The notes beneath the pieces are model-generated. The model was not told the origin of the DNA. It made no database searches and saw only the letters and a program-made list of their open reading frames with translations. Both the position numbers and the translations under genes were made by a program. From positions 1-64,000 of the forward strand of contig NZ_SIJL01000003.1 in assembly GCF_004307015.1 (NCBI RefSeq): a stretch of DNA of 64,000 nucleotides, given 5' to 3'. Below, one piece after another: positions 11,798 through 19,739 of this stretch (position 1 is its first letter; each line of letters begins with the position of its first letter). The DNA is from Thermus thermamylovorans (GTDB lineage: Bacteria; Deinococcota; Deinococci; Deinococcales; Thermaceae).

Positions 11798-12837
11798 GGA
11801 CCCTGGACCGCTACCTGCTTAGGGAGGCCTTGGGCCACTTCGCCCTGGGGCTTGCCGTCCTCCTCCTCCTCTTCTGGGCGGGGGCGGTCTACGAGGTCCT
11901 GGCCCCCCTGGTGGCCAAGGGGGGCGACCCCTACACCCTCCTCCTCTACCTCCTCTACCGCACCCCCGAGGCGGTGGTGCGGGGGGCCCCCGTGGCCTAC
12001 CTCTTCGCCCTCCTCCTCCTCCTCTCCCGCATGGCCGAGGACGCGGAGCTCAAGGCCCTCCTGGCCCTGGGGGTCCGGCGGGAGCGGGTGCTCCTGCCCC
12101 TCCTGGCCCTGGGGGGGGGGATCGGCCTCCTGGCCTTCGCCCTGGGGGAAGGGCTGGTACCGCGGAGCCTGGCGGCGGGGCAGGACCTCCTGAGACGGCA
12201 GGTCCTGGAGCGGCCCCGGGCCCTCCTCACCCCGGGAACCGCCTTCCAGGACGCCAAGGGAAGGGTGGTGTACGTGGGGGAGGTGGAAGGGGAGAGGATC
12301 GGCAGGCTACGGGTCCTCTCCCGGCAGGAGGTGCTCGTGGCCGAGGGAGGGAGGTTCCAGGGAGGGGTCCTGCGGGTGGAGGAGGGCCTGCGGGTCACCT
12401 ACCAGGGGGACCGCCCCCGCACCCTCACCCGCTTCCAGGGGGGGGAGATCGTCCTCAAGGACCTGACCTTCGATCCCTGGCAGAACCCCGCCAACCGCAT
12501 GACCCTGGCCGAGCTTAGGCGGGAGGTGGAAAGGCTCAGGGCCCTGGGGCTTAGGGCGGGCCTCGAGGCCACCACCTACCACCGCCGCTTCGCCGAGCCC
12601 CTGGCCGCCCCCGTCTTCGCCCTCTTCGCCGCGGGCCTGGCCTTCTACCTCCTCGGGGGTTCGCGGAGCCTGGGGCTCGTGGGGGTGGCGGTCCTCACCT
12701 TCTTCTACTACGCTGCGTGGAGCGTGGGGCGGATCATGGGGGAGCAGAACGCCCTAGACCCCCTCCTCGCCGCCTGGGGGCCCAACCTGGTCTACGGGGC
12801 CCTGGGCCTCCTCCTGTTCCTGGGAGGGCGGCGGTGA
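11794..12837 (+). CDS. LptF/LptG-family (YjgP/YjgQ) permease, second paralogue
   Basis: 347 residues, same architecture as the preceding gene: transmembrane pair, cytoplasmic loop with MAEDAELKALLALGVRRERV, a central jellyroll-type region, and C-terminal transmembrane helices. The GTG start overlaps the upstream stop (GTGA); the frame is open further upstream but lacks family similarity there. Together with the first paralogue it would form the heterodimeric permease; the ATPase partner LptB is not in this window. Confidence 0.87.
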   Translation: MRTLDRYLLREALGHFALGLAVLLLLFWAGAVYEVLAPLVAKGGDPYTLLLYLLYRTPEAVVRGAPVAYLFALLLLLSRMAEDAELKALLALGVRRERVLLPLLALGGGIGLLAFALGEGLVPRSLAAGQDLLRRQVLERPRALLTPGTAFQDAKGRVVYVGEVEGERIGRLRVLSRQEVLVAEGGRFQGGVLRVEEGLRVTYQGDRPRTLTRFQGGEIVLKDLTFDPWQNPANRMTLAELRREVERLRALGLRAGLEATTYHRRFAEPLAAPVFALFAAGLAFYLLGGSRSLGLVGVAVLTFFYYAAWSVGRIMGEQNALDPLLAAWGPNLVYGALGLLLFLGGRR

Positions 12838-15305
12838 GGTGGCTCGTCCTTCTCCTCCTCCTCGCCCCCGCCTGGGCCCAGGGGGTCTTGAGGGTGGTGG
12901 AGGCGGAGCGGCTGGAGCTCCGCCACGAGGGGGAGGAGGAGGTCTACGTCCTCACCGGCCGCCCCGTGCGCCTGGAGCGGGAGGGGGAGGCCATCGAGGC
13001 GGAACGGGTGGTCTACCTCCGCTCCCGGGGGCTCCTCCTCCTCTCGGGAAGGGTGCGCTACCGGGACGGGGAGGGGACCCTCATCGAGGCGGAGGAGCTG
13101 CAGCTGGACCTGGGGGACGGCAGCTTCGACGCCCTCACGGTGCGCATCGAGGCCAGAGACCTCCTCCTCACCGGGCCCCTCTGCCAGCGGGCGGCGGGGG
13201 CCATCCTCCTGGAAAGGGGGTACGCCACCCCCTGCGCCCCTTGCGGCCACGAGGTGCCCGACTACGCCTTCCGCGCCCGGGAGATCCTCCTCTACCCGGG
13301 GGACCGGGTGGTGGCGCGGGGGGTGGTCCTCCTGGTGGGGGAGGAGCCCCTTTTGGAGCTTCCCGTCCTCCTCCTCTTCCTCTCGGAACGCCAGCCTCGG
13401 CTGGAGGTGGGGCAGGACGAGGGAGGGATTTACCTGAAGGCCGCCCTCCCCTACGTGGCCCCCTTCGGCCTGGGGTTCGCCCTCCTCCACTACTACCAGG
13501 GGCGGGGCTACGGTTTGGGCTTCGACCACGTGGGCACCGGGGAGGCCCGGGAGCGCTACTTCTTCCTCCACACCCCCCCCGACCTCTTCCAGTACCGGGG
13601 GGAGTACGTCCTGAGGCGGCGGGAGTTCTCGGTGAACGCCCTTTTGGAGCGGGACGACACCCGGCTAAGGCTTTCCCGCTTCCGCCTGGAGGCCTTCCTC
13701 CCCGGCACCCCCACCCCAGGGGAGTGGCGCTACGCCCTCCGGGCCGAGGGCTTTTGGGTCCACGACCCCGCCCTCACCCCCCCCAGGCTCCTGCAGCGCC
13801 TCCCCGAGGTGGAGGCGCAAAGCCCGGTCTTCCGGGAGGGCCCCTTCAGCCTCCAGGGGGGCCTGGTCCTGGGCTACTACCAGGCGGAGACCAACCCCCT
13901 AAACCGCAGCGCCCGGGCCCTCGGGCCCTACGCCGGGGCGGGGCGGGCCCTCCTCAGCCACAGCGAAAGCCTGGCCCTCACCCCCTGGCCCGGGGGCGCC
14001 TTTCGGGCGGAGAACCGCTTCCGGGGCTTCTACTACACCACGCAAAACCCGGACGGGGAGTACGAGCGCCAGATCGACTGGGCTACCGCGGCGAGCCTGC
14101 GCCAGACCCTGGGAGGCTTCAGCCTGGAGCTGGGCTACGCCCGGCTGGTCCAGGAGGGGGAAAGCCCCTTCCGCTTCGACGCCCTGCCCCAGCGGCGGAG
14201 CCACCAGGCCACCCTGGGCCTGGCCTTCCAGGAGCGCCCCCTCCTCCTGGGCCTCCGGGGGGGGCGGGACCTGGAGGCGGGGCGCTACCTGCCCCTGGAG
14301 GCCCAGGCCGCCCTCCAGGACCGGGGCTACGCCCTCACCCTCCTCCACCGCCAGGGCCTGGAGGGGGAAGGCCCCCTGGAGACCCGCCTGGAGGGCAGCC
14401 TCACCCCCTTCCCCTTCTCCCTCAGGGCCAGCCTCCGCTACGACCACCCCAGGGCCCTCTTCGACCCCCTCCTCCTCCAGGCGGCCTACGCCCTCCCTGG
14501 GGGAAGCCTGAACCTGGCCCACCGCCAGGGCCTGAACGGGGAAGGCCCCCTGACCACGGACCTCACCTTCGCCTTCCGGGAAGGCCCAAACGCCTACACC
14601 CTCCAGGGGCGGCGGGACTGGCAGCGGGATACCCTGGCCCTCGCGGGCCAGGCCATCTTCGGCCCGCAAAGCCTCTCCCTCCAGGCCACCCTGGACCCCC
14701 AGGCCCTGGCCTACGCCCTGGGCTACCGGGCGGGGACGCTCCCGGGGCCCCTGCTGGACCTCCTCCTCTCCGGGCGCTACCAGGAGGGCCTCCGGGGAAC
14801 CAACCTGCGCCTGGGCCTGGTCCAGGCCCTCCCCGAGGTGGGCTTCCGCCTCACGGCCAACCTGCACCTGCCGGAGGTGGACGACCCTGGGGTCTACCTC
14901 CGCGACCTCACCTTCAGCGGGGGGGCGGAGCTCTGGCGGCCGGTGCCCGCGGACGCGGCGGGGGAAGGGGGCATCCCCGGCCTGGCCTTCTCGGGGAACC
15001 TCAGCTACGCCCGCCGCCCCGACCGGCCCGAGGGGTACAGCCTCTCCTTGCGGAACTTCGGCCCCACCCTCACCTTCGTGGGGCGGGAGGACACCCGGCT
15101 ACACCTCTCCGCCCTCCTCACCCAGAACCTGCCGGGGGACCCCTTAAGGCCCCGTTTCGTCCTGGTCCTGGACCGCTGCTGCTGGGCCCTGCGCTTCACC
15201 CTGGACGCCCAGCGGGGCGGGATGGGCCTGGCCTTCCTGGCCGGGGGGAGGGCGGCGGAGATCCTCCTGGAGGAGGGAGGGGTGCGCTTGGGAGGTCTGC
15301 CGTGA
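12834..15305 (+). CDS. LptD/OstA-like outer-membrane beta-barrel protein
   Basis: 823 residues. A signal peptide (about 1-16, ending APAWA) is followed by an OstA/LptA-like jellyroll domain (roughly 18-180) and a long region of alternating short strands rich in Tyr/Arg/Leu typical of a beta-barrel. Five Cys stand out: C117, C134, C137 and the adjacent pair C782-C783 in DRCCWALR, matching the place of the C-terminal CC pair that E. coli LptD uses in its disulfides. GTGA overlap with the permease upstream fixes the start. Likely exports an envelope lipid or glycolipid whose nature is unknown in Thermus. Confidence 0.83.
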   Translation: MRWLVLLLLLAPAWAQGVLRVVEAERLELRHEGEEEVYVLTGRPVRLEREGEAIEAERVVYLRSRGLLLLSGRVRYRDGEGTLIEAEELQLDLGDGSFDALTVRIEARDLLLTGPLCQRAAGAILLERGYATPCAPCGHEVPDYAFRAREILLYPGDRVVARGVVLLVGEEPLLELPVLLLFLSERQPRLEVGQDEGGIYLKAALPYVAPFGLGFALLHYYQGRGYGLGFDHVGTGEARERYFFLHTPPDLFQYRGEYVLRRREFSVNALLERDDTRLRLSRFRLEAFLPGTPTPGEWRYALRAEGFWVHDPALTPPRLLQRLPEVEAQSPVFREGPFSLQGGLVLGYYQAETNPLNRSARALGPYAGAGRALLSHSESLALTPWPGGAFRAENRFRGFYYTTQNPDGEYERQIDWATAASLRQTLGGFSLELGYARLVQEGESPFRFDALPQRRSHQATLGLAFQERPLLLGLRGGRDLEAGRYLPLEAQAALQDRGYALTLLHRQGLEGEGPLETRLEGSLTPFPFSLRASLRYDHPRALFDPLLLQAAYALPGGSLNLAHRQGLNGEGPLTTDLTFAFREGPNAYTLQGRRDWQRDTLALAGQAIFGPQSLSLQATLDPQALAYALGYRAGTLPGPLLDLLLSGRYQEGLRGTNLRLGLVQALPEVGFRLTANLHLPEVDDPGVYLRDLTFSGGAELWRPVPADAAGEGGIPGLAFSGNLSYARRPDRPEGYSLSLRNFGPTLTFVGREDTRLHLSALLTQNLPGDPLRPRFVLVLDRCCWALRFTLDAQRGGMGLAFLAGGRAAEILLEEGGVRLGGLP

Positions 15306-16288
15306 GAAGGTTGGGATTGCTCCTGCCGCTCCTTTTCCCCCTCCTTTGGGGCTGCACGGGAAGCCAGGAACCCCCCCTGCCCGCCCTGGTGGCCGCGGGG
15401 GGGGAGGGGGAGGTGCGCTTCTACCGGGCGCGGGACCTCCAGGGGGGCACGGCTCTCCCGGTGACCGCCTGGAGCACCCCGGACCTCCAGGACCTGGCCT
15501 ACAGCAACGCCTTGGGGACGCTCTTCCTCCTCTTCCCCGACCGGGTGGAGGCCTACCCCACCCAGGGCTTCACGGAAAACGCCGCCCCGCAGGGCACTCC
15601 CACCCTCGCCTCCCTCCCCGCGGACTGCGCCGGGGGGTACCTGCGCCTGGGGCAGCGGGCCCTCCTGGCCCACTGCCCCGGGGCGGGACGGGCCTTCCTC
15701 CTGGCCCTTCCCGGCCTCGGCACCCCCCAGGAGGCCGACCTCACGGGCCTGCCCCTCGAGGCCCGCCTGGCCCTCCTCCCCCAGGGGGTCCTGGACCTCC
15801 TGGGCTACCTCACCCGGGAGGCCCTGGGCTACCGTCCCCCCCTGGACCCCGGGGGCACCCCCCGGTGGGAGCGGCCCCTGGACCCCCTCCCCGCCCAGGA
15901 CCCCTTCGACCTGCGCACCGACGGAAGCCGCCTCCTGGGCCTGGCCGCCACCTTCCAGGAGGTGCGCCTGTACACCTTGCAGGGGAACGACCTGCAAAGC
16001 CGGAGGGTGCTGGGGGACTTCCCCGGGGAGGCCCGGCTGGCCCTGGACCCCGTGGGGGGAGTGGTGGTCTACGGCCGGGGCTTCCAGACCCTGGAGCCCC
16101 GGGACTCCGGGCACCGGGAGACTTTCCGCACCTACACCGCTGGGCTGGTGGGCCAGGACGCCTACCTCTACCTGGCCCGGGGCCCGGCCCTGGAGGTCTT
16201 CGACCTCTTCCCCTCCCCGCCCCTCCTCCTGCGGGCGGTGGGCCTGGGCTTCAGCCCACGTTCCTTGGCCTTCATCCCGGTAGAATAG
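15302..16288 (+). CDS. Putative lipoprotein, last gene of the Lpt-like operon
   Basis: 328 residues. The N-terminus MRRLGLLLPLLFPLLWGC is a lipoprotein signal with a lipobox-like LWGC (Trp at -2 is unusual). The mature part has repeated short segments such as TDGSRLLGLAATFQEVRLYTLQG that look like beta-propeller blades. It does not resemble LptE in length. GTGA overlap with the LptD-like gene argues for a joint function, perhaps an accessory of the outer-membrane complex; this is inference. The stop overlaps the -10 box of the next gene. Confidence 0.72.
   Translation: MRRLGLLLPLLFPLLWGCTGSQEPPLPALVAAGGEGEVRFYRARDLQGGTALPVTAWSTPDLQDLAYSNALGTLFLLFPDRVEAYPTQGFTENAAPQGTPTLASLPADCAGGYLRLGQRALLAHCPGAGRAFLLALPGLGTPQEADLTGLPLEARLALLPQGVLDLLGYLTREALGYRPPLDPGGTPRWERPLDPLPAQDPFDLRTDGSRLLGLAATFQEVRLYTLQGNDLQSRRVLGDFPGEARLALDPVGGVVVYGRGFQTLEPRDSGHRETFRTYTAGLVGQDAYLYLARGPALEVFDLFPSPPLLLRAVGLGFSPRSLAFIPVE
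16281..16286 (+). promoter_or_regulatory. -10 box of the SDR gene (leaderless)
   Basis: TAGAAT six bases before the ATG at 16293. It is formed by the last codons of the lipoprotein gene (GTA GAA TAG). Confidence 0.65.
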
Positions 16289-16292
16289 GACC

Positions 16293-16976
16293 ATGCTCCA
16301 GGGCAAGGCGTTTCTGGTCACGGGGGCGGGGGGGGCATTGGCCCGGGCGGTGATCCCCGCCCTCCACAGGGCGGGAGCCCGGCTCTTCCTCTCCGACCCC
16401 CGGGAGGAGCGCATGGCGGAAAGGGCCAAAGCGGTGGGGGCCCGGACCTTCGTGGCCGACCTCACCCGCCTGGAGGAGGCGGAGGCCCTGGCCCGCTTCG
16501 CGGAGCGGGAGGCTCCCCTCCATGGGGTGGTGCACACCGTGGGGGGCTTCGCCGCGGGGCGTTTTTTGGACTCCGACCCCGGGCTTTACGACTGGATGCT
16601 GGACCTGAACCTACGCACCGCCTTCAACCTGCTGAGGGCGGTCCTCCCCTACATGGAAAGGCGGGGGGAGGGCTTCTTCGCCGCCATCGCCGCCGGGCCC
16701 GCCTGGACGGGGGCCGGGCCGGGAAGGGCCCTCTACACCATGGCCAAGACCGCCTTGGCCAGCCTCCTCCGCTCCCTGCAAGGGGAGGTGGAGGGGGTGC
16801 GCTTCCTCCTCGTCTACCCCATGGGCACCCTGGACACCGAGGCCAACCGGAAGGCCATGCCCGAGGCCGACCCCAGCCGTTGGATCGCCCCCGGGCTCAT
16901 CGCCGAGGCCATCCTCCTGGCGGCGGGGTCTAAGGGGGGGCGCTTTTTGGAGCTTCCCATCTACCCCCCAGCCTAG
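16293..16976 (+). CDS. Short-chain dehydrogenase/reductase family protein, atypical
   Basis: 227 residues with a Rossmann start (KAFLVTGAGGALA) and YTMAK in the place of the catalytic YxxxK. The glycine motif lacks the usual TGxxxGxG form, and the residue 13 before the Tyr is Gly instead of the catalytic Ser, so activity may be changed or lost. Probably leaderless. The last 47 bases overlap the convergent vanZ-like gene. Substrate unknown. Confidence 0.78.
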   Translation: MLQGKAFLVTGAGGALARAVIPALHRAGARLFLSDPREERMAERAKAVGARTFVADLTRLEEAEALARFAEREAPLHGVVHTVGGFAAGRFLDSDPGLYDWMLDLNLRTAFNLLRAVLPYMERRGEGFFAAIAAGPAWTGAGPGRALYTMAKTALASLLRSLQGEVEGVRFLLVYPMGTLDTEANRKAMPEADPSRWIAPGLIAEAILLAAGSKGGRFLELPIYPPA

Positions 16977-17268
16977 CCCCCACCCAGGCCCCCAGGGCGT
17001 CGGCCAGGAGGTCCCAGGGATCCCGCTCCCGCCCGGGGACGAAGCCCTGGCGCCACTCCTCCACCCCTCCGTAGAGGGCGGCGAGGAGGAAGGCGGGGAG
17101 GAAGGCCCCGAGGCCCAGGCGCAGGAGGAAGCCGAGGAGCAGGTAGGCCAGGAGGTGGGCCCCCTTGTCCCAGGGGTGGGGGAGGCCCACCCCGGACGCG
17201 GGCTGGCCGGAAAGGTACCAAATGAGGCCCATGTGCCCGAGGGCCAGGAAGAGGGGAAGGGGGCGCAC
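16930..17268 (-). CDS. VanZ-like family membrane protein
   Basis: 112 residues beginning MRPLPLFLALGHMGLIWYLSG, with the VanZ-type pattern WDKGAHLLAYLLLG and YGGVEEWRQGFVPGRERDPWDLLADALGA, and about four membrane segments. VanZ-like proteins are of uncertain function (VanZ itself gives low-level teicoplanin resistance). The GTG at 17268 lies seven bases after the stop of the epimerase gene, so the two are probably cotranscribed. The C-terminal coding region overlaps the SDR gene on the other strand. Confidence 0.82.
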   Translation of the reverse strand: MRPLPLFLALGHMGLIWYLSGQPASGVGLPHPWDKGAHLLAYLLLGFLLRLGLGAFLPAFLLAALYGGVEEWRQGFVPGRERDPWDLLADALGAWVGARLGGRWEAPKSAPP

Positions 17269-17275
17269 CTCCGGG

Positions 17276-17668
17276 CTACTCCTCCACCAGCTCCCACAGC
17301 ACCCCGAGGCCGGAGGAGGGGTGGAGGAAGGCCACCCGATGCCCGCCAAAGCCCGGCCTGGGGGTCTCGTCCACGAGCCTGGCCCCCTCCGCCTTGAGCC
17401 GGGCAAGCTCGGCCTCGATCCCCGGGGTGGCGAAGGCCAGGTGGTGAAGCCCGGGGCCCCGCCTCTCCAGGAAGCGGCCCACAGGGGTGGTGGGCCCCGT
17501 AGGGGCGAGGAGCTCCAGGAGGGTTTCCCCCTCGCCCCGGAGCATGGCCACCCGCACCCCCTGGGCCGCCACCTCCCCTTCCGCCACCGGGGTAAACCCC
17601 AGGAGGCGGTAGCGGGCCTTGGCCTCCTCCAGATCCACCACCGCGATGCCCACGTGGTGCAAGCGCAT
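17276..17668 (-). CDS. mce: Methylmalonyl-CoA epimerase (VOC family)
   Basis: 130 residues, a vicinal-oxygen-chelate fold made of two beta-alpha-beta-beta-beta units. It starts MRLHHVGIAVVDLEEA and has LLELLAPTGPTTPVGRFLERRGPGLHHLAF and VLWELVEE, which hold the His/Glu metal ligands typical of methylmalonyl-CoA epimerase. It interconverts (S)- and (R)-methylmalonyl-CoA in propionyl-CoA metabolism. The mutase is not in this window. Its own -10 box lies in the end of the upstream gene. Another VOC lyase is possible but less likely. Confidence 0.85.
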   Translation of the reverse strand: MRLHHVGIAVVDLEEAKARYRLLGFTPVAEGEVAAQGVRVAMLRGEGETLLELLAPTGPTTPVGRFLERRGPGLHHLAFATPGIEAELARLKAEGARLVDETPRPGFGGHRVAFLHPSSGLGVLWELVEE

Positions 17669-17672
17669 GGGG

Positions 17673-19313
17673 CTATTCTAGCCCTTCGGCCAACCCCCGG
17701 CCTGCCAAGAGGCCGGAGAAGAGGCACCCTCCCAGGAAGGTGCCCTCCAAGGCCTTGTACCCGTGCACGCCCCCGCCGCCAAACCCCGCGGCCTCCCCAG
17801 CGGCGAAGAGTCCGGGGAGGGGCTCCCCCTGGGGCGTGAGGGCCCGGCCCTTGAGGTCGGTCTGGATGCCCCCCAGGGTCTTGCGGGTGAGCGTCCAGAG
17901 GCGCACCGCCACCAGGGGCCCGCCTCTGCCCCCCAGAAAGGGATGGGGCTTGGCCACCCGGAAGAACCGGTCGCCTGGATAGCGCCGGAAAACCTGCAGG
18001 GCTTGGACCTGAGCGTCCTTGCAGAAGGGGTGGAGAAGCTCCCGGTCCCGGGCCTTCACCTCCCGCTCCAGCCGCACCGGGTCCAGCACCCCGGGGGCCA
18101 GGGCGTCCATCTTGCGAGCCAGGTCGGAGAGGTCGTCCGCCATCAAAAAGTCCTTCCCCCGCTCCAAAAAGGCCCGCACTGGCCCTGCGGGGCCGAAGAG
18201 GCGGTTGCGCACCACGTGGAGCCAGCTTTTCCCGGTGAGGTCCGGGTTCTGCTCCGAGCCCGAGAGGGCGAACTCCTTGGCCAAGGTCTTGAGGTCCAGG
18301 AGAAACCAGCTCCAGTCAAACCCCGTGTTTCGGAGATACCGGAGGGTTTCCAGGGCGTCAAACCCCGGGAAGAGGGGTGGGGAAAGCCTTTTCCCCGTGG
18401 CGTCCAGCCAGAGGGCGGAGGGCCCGGGGAGGATACGGATCCCGTGGTGGCTCCAGATGGGGGTGTGGTTCTCCACCCCCTCGGGGTAGTGCCACATGCG
18501 GTCCAGGTTCACCAGCCTGGCCCCCGCTCGCTCGGCCAGGAACAGTCCTGAGCCGTCCACGTGGTCCGGCACCCCGGAGAGCATCCTCCCTGGGGGCTTG
18601 CCCATACGCTCGGGCCAGAAGCGGCGCACCAGGTCCAGGTTGGCCCCGAGGCCCCCGGTGGCCAGGACCACCGCCTGGGCAAGGTAGCGGAACTCCCCCG
18701 CGGGCTTGCGGCTGGAAGGGGCCCCTCGGGGCGCGGGGTCCGGCTCCAGGACCACCCCCGCCACCCCCACCGCCTTCCCTCCCTCCACCAGCACCTCCTC
18801 GGCCCGGTGGCGGAGGAAGACCTTGAGGAAACCCTTTGCCTCAAGCTCCCTCGCCCGCCGCAAGAAGGGCTGCAAGAGCCCTGGCCCCGTCCCCCAGACG
18901 ATGTGGAACCGGGGCACGGAGTTCCCGTGCCCGGTGGCCAAGCCCCCGCCCCGCTCGGCCCAGCCCACCACCGGGAAAAAGCGCACCCCTAAGGCGGCGA
19001 GCCAGGCCCGCTTCTCCCCGGCGGCGAAGTCCAGGTAGGCCTGGGCAAACAGCCGACCCCAGTAGTCCTCCTCCCGGTCGAACCCCGCAGCCCCAAACCA
19101 GTCCTGCCAGGCAAGCTCCAGGGAGTCCCGGATGCCTAAGCGCCGCTGCTCCGGGGAGTTCACCAGGAAAAGCCCCCCGAAGGACCAGTAGGCCTGCCCC
19201 CCCAGATGGGGTTCCTGCTCCAGGAGGTAGACCCGCCTGCCCCTAGCGGCGACCTCCGTGGCCGCCACCAGGCCAGCGAGCCCCCCTCCCACCACGATGG
19301 CGTCCGCATCCAT
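17673..19313 (-). CDS. FAD-binding dehydrogenase (flavocytochrome c/KsdD-like, COG3573 type)
   Basis: 546 residues. The N-terminal dinucleotide fold is IVVGGGLAGLVAATEVAARGRRVYLLEQEP, followed by GGQAYWSFGGLFLVNSPEQRRLGIRDSLELAWQDWFG, an extended signature of a widespread family of predicted FAD-dependent oxidoreductases (FAD_binding_2 type). The substrate is unknown. The ATG at 19313 is chosen because it opens directly onto the flavin fold and has GGGGAG and a TATAAA box upstream. The final codons supply the -10 box of the downstream epimerase gene. Confidence 0.85.
   Translation of the reverse strand: MDADAIVVGGGLAGLVAATEVAARGRRVYLLEQEPHLGGQAYWSFGGLFLVNSPEQRRLGIRDSLELAWQDWFGAAGFDREEDYWGRLFAQAYLDFAAGEKRAWLAALGVRFFPVVGWAERGGGLATGHGNSVPRFHIVWGTGPGLLQPFLRRARELEAKGFLKVFLRHRAEEVLVEGGKAVGVAGVVLEPDPAPRGAPSSRKPAGEFRYLAQAVVLATGGLGANLDLVRRFWPERMGKPPGRMLSGVPDHVDGSGLFLAERAGARLVNLDRMWHYPEGVENHTPIWSHHGIRILPGPSALWLDATGKRLSPPLFPGFDALETLRYLRNTGFDWSWFLLDLKTLAKEFALSGSEQNPDLTGKSWLHVVRNRLFGPAGPVRAFLERGKDFLMADDLSDLARKMDALAPGVLDPVRLEREVKARDRELLHPFCKDAQVQALQVFRRYPGDRFFRVAKPHPFLGGRGGPLVAVRLWTLTRKTLGGIQTDLKGRALTPQGEPLPGLFAAGEAAGFGGGGVHGYKALEGTFLGGCLFSGLLAGRGLAEGLE
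17675..17680 (-). promoter_or_regulatory. -10 box of mce (leaderless)
   Basis: TAGAAT on the minus strand, formed by the codons CTA GAA TAG at the end of the dehydrogenase gene and lying six bases before the mce ATG. Confidence 0.6.
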
Positions 19314-19325
19314 GGCTTGCTCCCC

Positions 19326-19331
19326 TTTATA
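19326..19331 (-). promoter_or_regulatory. -10 box of the FAD dehydrogenase gene
   Basis: TATAAA on the minus strand, 12 bases before the ATG, with GGGGAG between. Confidence 0.55.
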
Positions 19332-19406
19332 CCACGCCCTAAGGCCCCCCTCAGAGGCATCCCCACCCTCCGGGCAACCCCCGGGCAAGCCCGGGCAGAA
19401 GGGGCC

Positions 19407-19739
19407 TCAGGGCCCATGGGCGTTTGCGCTCAGGTTGAGGAGGACCACCCCCGCCACCACCAGGAGGAGGCCCAGGAGCTTGGGCAGGGTGAGGGCCTCG
19501 GCGAAGAAGAGGATCCCCACCAGGGCCACCAAGGCGGTGCCGAGGCCAGCCCAGATGGCATAGGCCACGCTCAAGGGGATGGCCTTGAGGCTCAGGCCCA
19601 GGAAGTAGAAGGCCAGGGCGTAGCCCACCACCACCGCCAGGCTGGGGAGGAGGCGGGTGAACCCCTGGGCGAGTTTCAGGTTGCTGGTGGCCGCCACCTC
19701 GAAGAGGATGGCCAGGAGGAGGTAGAGCCAGGGCATCAC
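19407..19739 (-). CDS. Small multidrug resistance (SMR) family transporter
   Basis: 110 residues with four transmembrane helices. The essential membrane Glu is in LLLAILFEVAATSNLK (residue 14) and the GYALAFYFLGLSLKAIPLSVAYAIWAGLGT block is diagnostic of the EmrE/SugE family of proton-coupled cation or guanidinium exporters. The sequence GTGATG lets the start (GTG or the next ATG) overlap the tetR stop, so the regulator and the exporter form one operon. The substrate is not predictable; induction through the TetR protein is likely. Confidence 0.9.
   Translation of the reverse strand: MMPWLYLLLAILFEVAATSNLKLAQGFTRLLPSLAVVVGYALAFYFLGLSLKAIPLSVAYAIWAGLGTALVALVGILFFAEALTLPKLLGLLLVVAGVVLLNLSANAHGP

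Noticed and set aside
12839-16288. 1149-codon frame spanning the LptD-like gene and the lipoprotein
   Set aside because: Only the part from the GTG at 15302 is coding; upstream it is a Pro/Gly-rich shadow of the LptD-like gene.
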